Shown piece after piece: positions 36,070-47,000 of a DNA stretch of 64,000 nucleotides. The number at the start of each line of letters is the position of its first letter. The first letter of the stretch is position 1. A model generated the notes under the pieces. It saw only the letters and a program-made list of their open reading frames with translations, did not search any database and was not told the origin of the DNA. The DNA is taken from assembly GCA_009936795.1 (NCBI GenBank), contig JAACDM010000442.1:1-64000 (forward strand), written 5' to 3'. The position numbers and the translations under genes were made by a program. The stretch comes from Verrucomicrobiaceae bacterium (GTDB lineage: Bacteria > Verrucomicrobiota > Verrucomicrobiia > Verrucomicrobiales > DEV007).

Positions 36070-38004
36070 CTACTTGTAACTGCGGACCGCCAGTTTCACG
36101 TTTTCGAATTCAAGGTTCTCTTTGTGCAGACGCGGCTCTTCGCCCACACCTTGATGTTCCCAAGCCGCCACGTAGGCATAGTCATTATCATTGCGCGTCG
36201 CTTCTCCATCTGCCGTTTGATACTCCGATCGAAAATGACCACCACAGGACTCCTCGCGATCTCTAGCATCGTGAAAGAGTAACTCGGCAAACTCTAGGAA
36301 GTCAGCCACGCGGCCAGCCTTTTCCAGCTCCTGATTCACGTTGTTCCCATCTCCAGGCACCCGCACAGTGGACCAGAACTCCTCGCGCAACTTGGGAATC
36401 CGTTCGAGAGCTTCTGTCAGACCCTCCTTTGTCCGTGCCATGCCGCATTTGTCCCAAACTAGGAGTCCGAGCTCGCGGTGAAAACTGTCCACACTGCGCC
36501 TGCCGTTGATACTAAGCAGCTTTGCGACACGTTCGTTGACATCAGCCTCGGCCTGTTTGAAAGCTTCGTGTCCTGTGGTGACAGCTCCCGGAGTCTCACC
36601 CGCCAGATAGTTAGCGATAGTGCACGGAATAACGAAGTAGCCATCGGCCAAGCCCTGCATCAGAGCACTCGCGCCCAAACGATTCGCTCCGTGATCAGAG
36701 AAATTCGCCTCTCCTAAAACATGCAGTCCTGGCACGTTGCTCATCAAATTGTAATCTACCCAGAGGCCACCCATCGTGTAGTGCACTGCAGGGAAGATGC
36801 GCATCGGAGTCTCGTAGGCATCCTCGCCCGTGATCTGTTCATACATTTGAAAAAGATTCCCGTAGCGCTCGCGCACCGCCTGTTCGCTATCACGCTGAAT
36901 CGCTGCGGAGAAATCGAGATAAACACCCAACCCGGAATCCCCCACACCTCGCCCTTCATCGCAAACCTCCTTTGCGGCCCGCGATGCAATATCACGAGGC
37001 GCTAGGTTTCCAAAGCTCGGATACTTCCTTTCAAGGTAGTAATCACGCTCATCCTCAGGAATGTCTCTCGGTCGCCGCTCGTCATCAGCCTTCTTCGGCA
37101 CCCAGACACGCCCATCATTTCTCAACGACTCTGACATCAACGTCAGCTTCGACTGATAACTCCCACTCACAGGGATACAGGTCGGATGAATCTGCGTGTA
37201 ACAAGGGTTGGCAAAGTAAGCGCCCTTCTTGTGCGCCCGAAAACCTGCCGTCACATTGCACCCCATCGCATTCGTCGACAGGTAGAATGCATTGCCATAC
37301 CCGCCGGTCGCTAAAATAACCGTGTCTCCCGAGAAGGAGTGAATCCTACCTGTGACCATGTCCCTCACCACGATGCCCTTGGCATGACCGTCTACCGTAA
37401 CGAGATCTAACATTTCTGTGCGAGGATACATTTCCACACCGCCTGCCGCAATCTGCTTACTCAAAGCCGAATACGCTCCGATCAGAAGTTGCTGCCCCGT
37501 CTGGCCGCGCGCATAGAAGGTCCTAGAAACCTGAGCTCCACCAAAGGAACGATTGGCGAGTAGCCCACCATACTCACGTGCAAAAGGAACACCTTGAGCC
37601 ACACATTGATCAATGATCTGAGTGCTAATCTCCGCAAGTCGATGAACATTGGCTTCCCGAGAGCGGAAGTCGCCCCCTTTCACTGTATCGTAAAACAACC
37701 GGTGCACACTATCTCCATCATTCTGATAGTTCTTCGCCGCATTAATCCCGCCTTGAGCGGCAATGCTGTGTGCCCGTCGCGGGCTGTCCTGATAACAAAA
37801 GCACTTCACTTTATAGCCCAGCTCAGAGAGTGTGGCCGCAGCCGACGCTCCTGCCAACCCACTCCCCACAACGAGCACAGTATACTTACGCTTGTTGTTC
37901 GGGTTGATCAGATGGGAGTCCATCTTGTGTCTCGTCCACTTCTCGGCAATAGGGCCAGGAGGAATTTTGGAGTCTGGTATGGCTTTGGAAATGTCGCTAA
38001 CCAT
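36070..38004 (-). CDS. sdhA: Succinate dehydrogenase/fumarate reductase flavoprotein subunit
   Basis: A 644-residue flavoprotein, the catalytic subunit of complex [12 protein letters not shown] (48-57) is the FAD-binding motif, and His79 in [11 protein letters not shown] should carry the covalent [13 protein letters not shown] and [19 protein letters not shown] are the conserved C-terminal FAD/dicarboxylate elements. The length and sequence style are those of the B-type enzyme with a single diheme anchor. It lies 20 bp after sdhC. Confidence 0.96.
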   Translation of the reverse strand: MVSDISKAIPDSKIPPGPIAEKWTRHKMDSHLINPNNKRKYTVLVVGSGLAGASAAATLSELGYKVKCFCYQDSPRRAHSIAAQGGINAAKNYQNDGDSVHRLFYDTVKGGDFRSREANVHRLAEISTQIIDQCVAQGVPFAREYGGLLANRSFGGAQVSRTFYARGQTGQQLLIGAYSALSKQIAAGGVEMYPRTEMLDLVTVDGHAKGIVVRDMVTGRIHSFSGDTVILATGGYGNAFYLSTNAMGCNVTAGFRAHKKGAYFANPCYTQIHPTCIPVSGSYQSKLTLMSESLRNDGRVWVPKKADDERRPRDIPEDERDYYLERKYPSFGNLAPRDIASRAAKEVCDEGRGVGDSGLGVYLDFSAAIQRDSEQAVRERYGNLFQMYEQITGEDAYETPMRIFPAVHYTMGGLWVDYNLMSNVPGLHVLGEANFSDHGANRLGASALMQGLADGYFVIPCTIANYLAGETPGAVTTGHEAFKQAEADVNERVAKLLSINGRRSVDSFHRELGLLVWDKCGMARTKEGLTEALERIPKLREEFWSTVRVPGDGNNVNQELEKAGRVADFLEFAELLFHDARDREESCGGHFRSEYQTADGEATRNDNDYAYVAAWEHQGVGEEPRLHKENLEFENVKLAVRSYK

Positions 38005-38024
38005 GGCTTAAGAATAGACGTGGG

Positions 38025-38714
38025 TTACTTTACGAACCCTAACAGGATCGCGATAGGAATTGAGATGTTGCCGAAGAAAATAAGAGCTGCATAGCCCCAA
38101 CCAGCCCACTGAATCAACTCGCCTGTTTTGTCCGTGCGAAGCCCGAGCGTTTGAAAAACACTAGCAACCCCGTGACTGAGGTGAAAGCAAAGAAACGCCA
38201 TACTCACGATGTAAAACAGGCTGATAAAAATATTCGAGAATCCCTGTACCACCATTGCGTAGACATCTGGTCGTAGATGGTCGCTAGTGGTGCTATCGAC
38301 AAGTTCGTTGGGCAGAATCGTAAAGTGTAACAGGTGGAAGATGACGAAGCTCAGGATAATCGTCCCCGAAATGATCATCGTCCGTGACGCCTTCGACGCT
38401 TTCGCAGTGGTCTCGAACTGGTAGCGCTTCTCACGGGCAGCTCGATTTTGCATTACCAAATGGATGGTCGCCACAATGTGAACGACAAAGGCACTAAGCA
38501 ACCCAACGCGAGCAATCCAGACCCCCATTCCATGAAGAGAGTGATGAAGGAACTCAGCGTAAGAGTTTAACACCTCCTGCCCCATGTAAATTAGGAGATT
38601 CCCCACCAAGTGACCAAGTAGAAAAAGGAGAAGGGCCGCTCCAGACAAGGCCACCAGTAGCTTCTTGCCCACAGACGAACTGTAGAACCGCTTGATCAAT
38701 ACGAGTAAATTCAT
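38025..38714 (-). CDS. sdhC: Succinate dehydrogenase cytochrome b subunit (B-type anchor)
   Basis: A 229-residue membrane anchor with five hydrophobic segments. LLFLLGHLVGNLLIYMG near the N-terminus and FVVHIVATIHLVMQNR contain histidines suitable for haem b; HLLHFTILPNEL and FHLSHGVASVFQ are further histidine-bearing segments. It binds quinone and anchors SdhA and SdhB. The ATG at 38714 has a strong ribosome site (GAAGGAAG). The open frame beyond it, to 38855, is only the 21-bp tandem repeat. It is the first gene of the sdhCAB operon. Confidence 0.92.
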   Translation of the reverse strand: MNLLVLIKRFYSSSVGKKLLVALSGAALLLFLLGHLVGNLLIYMGQEVLNSYAEFLHHSLHGMGVWIARVGLLSAFVVHIVATIHLVMQNRAAREKRYQFETTAKASKASRTMIISGTIILSFVIFHLLHFTILPNELVDSTTSDHLRPDVYAMVVQGFSNIFISLFYIVSMAFLCFHLSHGVASVFQTLGLRTDKTGELIQWAGWGYAALIFFGNISIPIAILLGFVK

Positions 38715-38716
38715 CG

Positions 38717-38724
38717 CTTCCTTC
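38717..38724 (-). promoter_or_regulatory. Strong ribosome binding site of sdhC
   Basis: GAAGGAAG lies 2 bp upstream of the ATG at 38714 on the minus strand. It decides the sdhC start against the longer open frame. Confidence 0.6.
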
Positions 38725-38768
38725 TTAAAGAGTCTACGTCTCCCGATTGCAAGTCGTGTTCCCTCTTC

Positions 38769-38831
38769 GAGGCAAAGAAACGCTTCCTTGAGGCAAAGGA
38801 ACGCTGCTTCGATGCAAAGAATCGCTTCGAG
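38769..38831. repeat. 21-bp imperfect tandem repeat, three copies
   Basis: Three consecutive 21-bp units share GAGGCAAAG(A/G)AACGCT-like cores: 38769-38789, 38790-38810, 38811-38831 (third copy begins GATGCAAAGAATCGC). They lie in the divergent gap between sdhC and nagA, so they could affect either promoter. Confidence 0.85.
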
Positions 38832-38881
38832 GGGCGAGCATGGCGTTGACGGCAATCGTACCCAGACGCGAGACTGAATTC

Positions 38882-40045
38882 ATGCACGGCCTCATCATTC
38901 ACGCTGACTTACACCAGCCAAACCAGCACTGTCCCGACGCAACCCTTGAGATCCAGGATGGTCGGGTTGCCGCGATCCACGAAGCCGGTGCCGCGACACC
39001 CTCGCTACCAGTATTTTTCGATGCTCAGCATCAGCTCACCTTTCCAGGATTCGTCGATATCCATACCCACGGAGCGAGCGGAAGAGACGTCTGTGATGGC
39101 TCGCCTGGTGCCCTCGAAGCCATCGGGCGCGCCAAGATTCGGGAAGGCGTCACCACATTCCTCCCCACCACCCTGACCATTCCCCGCGACGAATTGCAGA
39201 AGGTGGCGGGGCTTGCGGCGCCCTACATGGCTAATCCGACGTTCGCCAAAGCCCCAGCCCTCCACATCGAAGGACCATTCATCAATCGCAACTGCGCCGG
39301 AGCTCAGAACCCTGCGCATGTCCGCCCCCCAGATTCCGAAGAAGTACGTGAACTTCACAAGATTACGCCGGTAGGACTCGTCTCCATGGCACCAGAGACC
39401 AACGGAGGGATCGCGTTCATCGAGGAAATGACGGCTCTCGGCATTGTCACCTCGTTAGCACACAGCGCGGCCACGTATGCAGACTTCCAAGCCGCACGGC
39501 AAGCAGGTGCCAAGCATCTCACTCATTTCTGCAATCAAATGACCGGCTTACACCACCGCGAGATCGGTCTCGTCGGTGCCGCATTGCTCGATGATGGCGT
39601 TCTCATCGAAGCCATTTGCGACAAGATCCATCTCTGCCCAGAAATGATTTCACTGACATTCAAACACCTCTCAATCAACCAAATGATGCTGGTCACAGAC
39701 TCTATGGCCGCCTCTTGGATGAATGAAGGTAGCTACGACCTAGCTGGTCTCGAAGTTCACGTCAAAGACGGCGCCGCTCGCCTCACATCTGGCGCCCTGG
39801 CCGGGAGTACACTGCGTTACAACCACGCAGCGCGAAACGTGCACCGTATCACCAATATTCCATGGCTCGATCTCACCAAAGCCTGTGGCTACAACCAAGC
39901 CAGGTCACTGGGACTCGAGGGCGGATCGTTAACACAGGGATCACCGGCTGACATTGTAATTGTCAATGATGAATGCGAACCAGTCGCCGTCTTCGTCGAT
40001 GGCGTGGACAAATTGCCTGAGGCCTCGACGCCCCCTATGGAGTGA
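38882..40045 (+). CDS. nagA: N-acetylglucosamine-6-phosphate deacetylase
   Basis: A 387-residue amidohydrolase that removes the acetyl group from GlcNAc-6-P. Metal and catalytic residues can be followed: GFVDIHTHG (His61, His63), HIEGPFIN (Glu130), TSLAHSAA, HLTHFCNQM and LVTDSMAA (catalytic Asp). The start at 38882 gives the usual N-terminal beta-sandwich, and the longer frame to 38840 is not needed. It is divergent from sdhC and its last 11 bp overlap the end of the convergent surface-protein gene. No nagB is adjacent; a role in amino-sugar recycling is inferred from the family. Confidence 0.93.
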   Translation: MHGLIIHADLHQPNQHCPDATLEIQDGRVAAIHEAGAATPSLPVFFDAQHQLTFPGFVDIHTHGASGRDVCDGSPGALEAIGRAKIREGVTTFLPTTLTIPRDELQKVAGLAAPYMANPTFAKAPALHIEGPFINRNCAGAQNPAHVRPPDSEEVRELHKITPVGLVSMAPETNGGIAFIEEMTALGIVTSLAHSAATYADFQAARQAGAKHLTHFCNQMTGLHHREIGLVGAALLDDGVLIEAICDKIHLCPEMISLTFKHLSINQMMLVTDSMAASWMNEGSYDLAGLEVHVKDGAARLTSGALAGSTLRYNHAARNVHRITNIPWLDLTKACGYNQARSLGLEGGSLTQGSPADIVIVNDECEPVAVFVDGVDKLPEASTPPME

Positions 40046-43000
40046 CCACTCGGTAAGTCAGGCGAAAGAAAATCCGTTCGTCAGCTGCGCCAGGAATGCG
40101 GGCTTCGCAGCTACGCTCCCCATCGATGACTGGGCCATTCGTGACATTGATCGGGCGGACATCGCCTGAGGGGCCGTTATTATTCTCATACCAATCTGTG
40201 AGATTTGGTGACCAGTTGCCATCGGCATCTGTACCATTATTGTCGAGGGAACGACGCCAGCTGAAAACCCACTCGCTGGTGACCTCATCGAATTCGACAG
40301 TATCTAACGGAATATCATCGTTAGCGTTCGGATCACGCCCATGATAAGACTCGCCAAGTGTCGAGTTTCCATCCTCATCGCTGTCCGCCTGCTCGCCCCA
40401 ACGAATAACTTGCTCGCCAAAGTCTACTAGAATCTCGCGCTGAAACTTCGAATTGAGCCATTGCTGGTACGGTGTACCCTGAATGTCAATTACCTGAGAC
40501 GTCATCCCGGTAAGCCCGCCATTGTCTGTCGCCCTAAGGCGAACATCTATTGTAGCCACGAGGTTCGGCTTGCAACGCACGACAAGTTCTTTCGTTCCAT
40601 TGTCGACCGCGATCATCTCAAAAGCCTGAACATCTCCTAACACGGTGACAATCTCGTAGTCCAAGGTTGAAGAAGCTTGTTCGGCATCGGAGAAACCAGC
40701 CGTGATATCGATTTCACCTTCGGGTCCATTCACAGCTGGTGTTCTTATCGGCAGAGCCAGCCCTTGTGGCGGTGAATTCTGCTTCTCAACGATGAGCTCA
40801 ACCTTACAAGTTCCCCTATTCTGCGACGAGTCGTAAGCTTCGATCAGAATCTCATAAACTTCTGGGCCGGTGACTACCGAACCCGCTGGCGGCGACTGGG
40901 TGATTGTCAGATTAGTAGCCGCGTCAATGTTATCAAAGATACTCGACATCGCAATCACGTCCGGCACGTCCACCTCACAGGGTACGCCATCGCAAGTCAC
41001 GGTCACCTTCTCAGGACAGATGATGGTCGGCGGCTGCGTATCCTGGAAACAGAAACCGCCTGGGTAGCCATAGGAATCAAACTCATCGAACCCGTAAATC
41101 GTTAGAGCAAAGGGACTGCCCGTTGTGGCGAAGCTGTAAAGGAAGCTAGTAGAACTTGGCAGAGGAACGCGAACAAAGTCACCACCGCTATTCGGAATGG
41201 TTCCAGTGACGGCTCCGCTCACCGCAAGAATATTTGTGCCATTAAGCGTGATCACGCCGAGATCAGCAGTACTATCTGCGATAACCGTAGCATAGCTCTG
41301 CGGAAATTCTTTCGCCGGGGGAGTACAGACTAGATAGCCCTTTAGCCAAGACTTGCGCGGCTGGATGAGTGTCATGAAGGGATCCCCATCCACGACACCA
41401 TCATAGTCAGAACTCTGGGAGAATTGCGCCACGGAGATCTTCCCCTCGGCACCGATTGAAGCCGGTGTGGTCATGGTGAACTCATGGATCTCACCACGGT
41501 CTAGAATCACATTCGTCAGCGTTGGATTGTAAATACTAACAAACGTTCCATCTTTTAGAGCCGTGATTCTCACAAGATCGCCGCCGCGAGTCATGAGTGG
41601 CGCGATCCGATAATTCGTTCCCCAGGCAGGCTCAGGCAAGAGTTGCTCGACTAGCGTGTCACAGAACCATTGGGTAGGGGATTGGATATTTGCACAGCGG
41701 TGACTCCCAAACACGCCAACGGGCTTGTCAGAAACGATGCATGTCCCAGCAACATCTCCCGGCGCGTCCGCTTCGTTTCTAAGCTGATAGGTTTCGCCCC
41801 TCTGAAGTAGGACGTCGAAGGGAACGCCAGCAGTGTAGGTGCCAATAGTGGTCTGCGGCGTGATCGTCACGGTGGTATTGTTGTAGGGTGCCACGACAGC
41901 AAACTGAGAGCCCTGAAGAATGGGCAACGAACTTTGGACGTTCTTGTAGGTCATGACGACGTACTCGGTACCAAGGCAATCAAGCGGGAGTCCCAAATAG
42001 CCGTCTGTGCTATAGTCCTGATGATTCTGCGCATACACAGAAACAAAGTTCTGAGCCACAATGCGAATTCCCTTCCCTTCACGCTTATCGTTCCCCGCAA
42101 GTTCGACCAAGGAAGGAATCGCCACGACAGCCTTACCGAAGCCATCGAGTGTGTAGGCCTTAGGAAATCCAGGGACACTCATACCGGGAATCGTAACAAT
42201 ACCAGTCTCAAAGCGTTTGCCTACAATGCAGAGAGAAAGATTGATTGGAGCGCCAGGCTCCTCCTCGTAGTTTTCAGGAAATGCCAGCCAGAACTCTTTG
42301 CCCCGATGCGTCTTCGCACAATCCGCGTTGTCTGGGTCCGGCTCTTGCTGCCCGGCCTCTAGACACAGCTCAGGACATATCAAGAATCGGTCTTCGTTTA
42401 CGGTCGCATTCAAGGCGTGAATGGCGAGAATGTTATTCCCCTGCCTGAGAACGCTTGGATCAAGATCGAACGTTTCTGGACTTAATGCCAGACAATCTGC
42501 ACGGTTCTTCAGCGCGCGAGCATTCTCGTTAAGCGTACTTGGAGCATTTCTCTTCAGCACCAAAGAGCCATTAATATAGGCCGCGAAACCATCGTCATAA
42601 CGCATGCGCAGGGTGAGCTTGGAACCTGCACCCGGAAACTGACTGAGAGCAAAAGAAGCGCGCATATAAAGCCCAGGCCGCAGCCCCTTCATCTCGGCTT
42701 CCACATCCCGAGTAATATAAGGATCATACTTGCCTTGACCTCCAACACCAGAAGCCTCTTTGAACGAGACGCCTTGAGCACCAGCTTCATAAAGATCCCC
42801 TATTTCACTTAAGGTGAGCTTCTTCTTCCAAATAGCAACGTCGTCAAGCGTCCCGCAGAACTGCCTACCCGCGGGCGTGGGGTCACTCCCTATGATCAGT
42901 CTATCTCCATTCCCTGAAGTATTAAAATCTTCACCATTAGGAAGCGCGATCGGACCCTGCGGTGCCACACCATCAAAGTAAGCTTCAATCTCATCCGTAT

Positions 43001-44075
43001 CACCCTTAGCACAAACCGTAAAAGCAATATGGTGCCAGAGACCATCCTCAAGCGACGGCAACACCAGGTCGTATCGATTGCCTTGCGCGCTGATCAAACG
43101 CACTCCGGTGGACTTTGTCCCTTGATCGTCCTTCCGATAGATCATCCAACCAGGTCGTCCCGGCTCATAAGCACCGTTTGAGGCAAGGATCTGAATACCG
43201 TTGTCAGGAGGAAACCTTTTATCTCCGATTGCCCATACAGAAACAGCAAAGCCTGCATCTTTGCCAGGATCTAGATCCGGATGTATTGCATGTCCGATAA
43301 ACCCTCTACCATCCCCTACTGAGCAACTAATGCTCATGCCTTTATCGATTTGAGCAGCTGCCACCTGCCATCCAGTTCCTCTAGGCTCTCCGTTATGAAT
43401 ATTCGTTGATCCACAGACGTCCAGGGAGACGCCTTGATCCAACGTATCGCCATCAAGGGGTTCGTAGAGAACCAAACCCTCACAGAGACTGTTAGGAGCC
43501 GCATCGTAACCAATGCAAAGCGGACTGGATGACCAGTCTGCGGCAGGTGGGTAGCTGCCCATGGTCCAATCGCCTTGCACGTTGTCATTGGGAACAATGT
43601 AACGGACGGTCGTATTGGGCCCGACCAAGAGCGCACCATCACACTGGCAGTAGTCCGTCTGATCCGAGGCCGCGGCGACCTGCTCCCCATTGTTAAATAG
43701 CCCAACGTAGGGCACCGAACAGGGAAACTGAAAGTTTGTATGCAGCAATTGATCACTGCTTGCCGGAGGTCGACGATCCTTCGTCGAGGTAAAGATAATC
43801 ATTTCCTTACCAGCTTCCAAAAAATACCCATCCGGAATCGTCCATTTCGTTGGGTTGGCTACCGCATCGGTGAGGTGCCAACCAGAAAGATCGGTCGCCT
43901 CCACAGCTTGCAGCACGATAAACGAGGGCAAATCGCCATCCTCATCCTCAGTGTCGACATTCGCAGCACCCGCGAAGACGCTTTTAAAACTAACCTTTGG
44001 TTGTTGTCCAAATGCTTGCGGCAAAGTGACGGCAAAGCAAAACAAAGGTAAGAGAAAGAGGAAAGCTTTCATCAT
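40035..44075 (-). CDS. Surface protein with lamin-tail, LamG and IgGFc-binding domains
   Basis: A 1346-residue exported protein. The start at 44075 (ATGATG) gives a signal peptide (MMKAFLFLLPLFCFAVTLPQ). A lamin-tail domain follows (DLSGWHLTDAVANPTKW), then a concanavalin/LamG-like domain (AVSVWAIGD to LDDVAIWKKKLTLSEI, about 250-430). A PA14-like region leads to an IgGFc-binding-type domain at about 590-1005 (GKEFWLAFPENYE; GVFGSHRCANIQ), a HYR-like domain (PPTIICPEKVTVTC), and a C-terminal tail. The C-terminus has an acidic DSDEDGNSTLGE segment. It lies 17 bp after the giant LEPR-XLL gene and is probably cotranscribed. Adhesion to cells or glycans is inferred. Confidence 0.82.
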   Translation of the reverse strand: MMKAFLFLLPLFCFAVTLPQAFGQQPKVSFKSVFAGAANVDTEDEDGDLPSFIVLQAVEATDLSGWHLTDAVANPTKWTIPDGYFLEAGKEMIIFTSTKDRRPPASSDQLLHTNFQFPCSVPYVGLFNNGEQVAAASDQTDYCQCDGALLVGPNTTVRYIVPNDNVQGDWTMGSYPPAADWSSSPLCIGYDAAPNSLCEGLVLYEPLDGDTLDQGVSLDVCGSTNIHNGEPRGTGWQVAAAQIDKGMSISCSVGDGRGFIGHAIHPDLDPGKDAGFAVSVWAIGDKRFPPDNGIQILASNGAYEPGRPGWMIYRKDDQGTKSTGVRLISAQGNRYDLVLPSLEDGLWHHIAFTVCAKGDTDEIEAYFDGVAPQGPIALPNGEDFNTSGNGDRLIIGSDPTPAGRQFCGTLDDVAIWKKKLTLSEIGDLYEAGAQGVSFKEASGVGGQGKYDPYITRDVEAEMKGLRPGLYMRASFALSQFPGAGSKLTLRMRYDDGFAAYINGSLVLKRNAPSTLNENARALKNRADCLALSPETFDLDPSVLRQGNNILAIHALNATVNEDRFLICPELCLEAGQQEPDPDNADCAKTHRGKEFWLAFPENYEEEPGAPINLSLCIVGKRFETGIVTIPGMSVPGFPKAYTLDGFGKAVVAIPSLVELAGNDKREGKGIRIVAQNFVSVYAQNHQDYSTDGYLGLPLDCLGTEYVVMTYKNVQSSLPILQGSQFAVVAPYNNTTVTITPQTTIGTYTAGVPFDVLLQRGETYQLRNEADAPGDVAGTCIVSDKPVGVFGSHRCANIQSPTQWFCDTLVEQLLPEPAWGTNYRIAPLMTRGGDLVRITALKDGTFVSIYNPTLTNVILDRGEIHEFTMTTPASIGAEGKISVAQFSQSSDYDGVVDGDPFMTLIQPRKSWLKGYLVCTPPAKEFPQSYATVIADSTADLGVITLNGTNILAVSGAVTGTIPNSGGDFVRVPLPSSTSFLYSFATTGSPFALTIYGFDEFDSYGYPGGFCFQDTQPPTIICPEKVTVTCDGVPCEVDVPDVIAMSSIFDNIDAATNLTITQSPPAGSVVTGPEVYEILIEAYDSSQNRGTCKVELIVEKQNSPPQGLALPIRTPAVNGPEGEIDITAGFSDAEQASSTLDYEIVTVLGDVQAFEMIAVDNGTKELVVRCKPNLVATIDVRLRATDNGGLTGMTSQVIDIQGTPYQQWLNSKFQREILVDFGEQVIRWGEQADSDEDGNSTLGESYHGRDPNANDDIPLDTVEFDEVTSEWVFSWRRSLDNNGTDADGNWSPNLTDWYENNNGPSGDVRPINVTNGPVIDGERSCEARIPGAADERIFFRLTYRVVTP

Positions 44076-44092
44076 TCTAACAGTAGGGTTAA

Positions 44093-47000
44093 TCAAAGGG
44101 CGTTCTCCACATTGAGGTTGGGCAGTGTGAGTGTGAGATTCGCTGAAATCACTTGAGTCAGAGCATCAGTTAGATCGACAAAAAGTCCGTCGATCAGGAG
44201 ATCGTCGATTCCTCCACCTCCGTACTCGAAGACCTCATCCGACCCGAGAGACTGTAAAGTATCAAAGAGGTAGGCGTCAGATCCAGCGCCACCAAAGAGA
44301 TCGTCGTTCCCCGCCCCACCCTCAAGGATATCCGCGCCAGAGCCACCAAACAGCAGATCATTGCCAACTAAACCAAAAAGCTGAACGCTTCCCGAGGCTG
44401 CCGTCGCATCTATCGTATTGTTAGATACGCCCCCCGTGAGAATTGCCCGGTTCATTGAGTCAAGAAGATCGAGTTCCGTACCGATATTCAGTGACGTTGT
44501 TGTGAGAATGAAGTCGGCATCTCTCGTTTCAACAAGAATGTCACTAGCACCTCTACCATAGAGCTCGTCATTCCCTGGACCGCCTGTGATTCGGTTGACC
44601 AGGGCGTTCCCGCGGATGGTGTCGTCTTGATTCCCACCAATGACGTTCTCGATACTTGCCGCGGTATCGAGGTCGAGTCCAAGATTTGTGGGATGCACGA
44701 TTTGAAGCGCAAGCTCCTCTAAATCTACGCTAATGGACTCGCTAGATGTCGAAGAGAAATCAAGCGTGTCGCTTCCACCTATCTCGGAAATAGTGTCATC
44801 TCCAAGGACGAAATCGACATCAAACACGTAGAAATCATCCCCCGTATTCCCCTCAAGAGTATCGTTATCGGCTCCACCGATCAGGTAATCTGTACCGGTT
44901 CCGCCCCTGAGGGTGTCTCCCCCTCCTTCACCGCTCAGAACCGTGGTGCCTGTGAACCCACTCGCATCGATCACGTTCCCGCTCGCGCCGCCAGTCAACT
45001 GCAACTCTTCGATACCTAAAAGGCTATCGATCTCAGCATCAATGGTGAGTGCAGCATCCGTAGCCGTAAAGTCTGCATCTGTAATTTCCAACACGCGATC
45101 AACTCCGCCTCCTCCTGCGAAGACGTCCGCTCCGCCGAGCCCGGAGAACACATTATCAGCAGCGTTACCAGTGATCTGATCCGCTCCTCCTCCTCCGATG
45201 ACATTTTCAATCTGTATTCCAACAAGCCAGAGTGTCGCTCCGGGGGCCACAGGTTGAGGGCCAGCATTCCCGAGATCGACAGTGACACCTTGTGTTCCGG
45301 TCATCGAGAAGTCCAAAGTATCAGAGCCGCCCGCGTCAAAGATGATTTCCACACCAATGACCAAGTCTGCGTTGAAAGCGTAGTGGTCATCCCCTGCGTC
45401 GCCGTAATAGACATCATTTGAGGTCGTGCCAAAGAACCAATCATCTCCATCATCTCCATGGAAGATCACTCGCTGGGCGGTAAAGCCAGAAGCATCAAAC
45501 GAGTTGTCACTCGCACCACCCTCAAGATGAACTTCGTTCATATTTGCCAACGAAATGCCTGTCGTGACTCCTCCAACTGCAATTGCCGAATCAGTGAGGA
45601 CCATGTCAGCGTCCTGGCTAAAGTAGATTTCATTTGTGCCACCCGCGCCATCCAAGGAAACGTTTACTCCAGTCCACTCACTAACAGTAAAGGTATCATC
45701 ACCGGGACCGCCCAGGAGACTCGCGTCCTCAACCCCACTGAGTGAATCCGTTTCAGAGAACACGTCGGCACTCGAATTGAGGAAAGCATCGTCTAAAATG
45801 AACTCGATGCCGCCGAGAGACGCCGTTTGTTCGATCAGCATGTCCGTGCCTGTGCCGCCATCGACTTGATCGTCACCAGCCAACGGTGTGATCGTGTCAT
45901 CGTCAGCACCTCCATTCAACACGTCAGACCAAATGGTTCCTGTAATCATGTCGTCACCACCGGCACCATCGAAGGTGAAGTTCCCCCGAGCTACCATCAT
46001 TGGCGTAAGCGGACTGAGAGCCGAGCCGTCAATCGTATTTGCACTGACCCCTCCAGTGATCTCGAAGTTTTCCACATTGACCACGCTAATGGTGTCAGAA
46101 CTCGCCGCACCAACATGAGTCACGCTAACATCAACGCCAGGAACACTAAGATCTCCAGGATTGGCATCATCGAAGACGAAATCGGCATTGGCTGCTTGGA
46201 TAAAGAGGTCTGAGCCGTGTCCACCACCATCAATCAGGGCACTGCCGGTCCAACCGGTAAGATCGAAGGTGTTTGGAAGCGCCCCGCCCGTGAGACTAGC
46301 AAATTCCACGTCCTGTAACACGTCGTAGTCCGTGCCCTTGGTCACATTGGTATCCGTGAGCGTGAAGTCGACGTTCTCCGACTCGGAAAAGGAGTCGAAT
46401 CCAGGGCCACCGTCGAGTCTATCATTACCTTCTCCGCCATCAAGGAAGTCATCTCCTCCGAAGCCTTCTAACAAGTCATTCCCAGGACCACCACGCAGAG
46501 TATTATCGAGGCCGTTGCCAGTGATCTCGTCGTCCATGTCACCGCCGATAACTTCTTCAAACCCACCTGCCTCGATGACCAAGGTGAGATTGCCAATCAC
46601 TTGGTCAGCTGCAGGACTCGTTCCAAAGATGTTCAAGTCAACGATCACGGGGAAACCCGTCGTGGCGGAGAAGTCTAACACATCATGACCCACTAGGTCC
46701 GTTGGATCTTCAAAAATGGTCTCCTTGCCCCAGGCCTCATCGGCATCGAAGGCATAAATCTCATTTCCTGAACCACCCGCAAGGCTATCATCACCAGGAC
46801 CGCCACTCAGCGTGTTGTCACGAGCGTTACCAGTGATATCATCATCGCCATCGCCACCGATCACCGCGTCGATGTCTTCACGCTCGAAGATCAAGCTAAT
46901 GGGGGCGCCCGTATAGAGTGGGGTTGGCGTATTGAGCGAGCTAAGATCGGCAATCAGATTCTGAGTCATTGCCGAGAAGTCGAGCGTGTCGAATCCGGGA

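Noticed and set aside
38715-38855. N-terminal extension of sdhC
   Set aside because: It translates the 21-bp tandem repeat and lacks a ribosome site, while the ATG at 38714 has a strong one.
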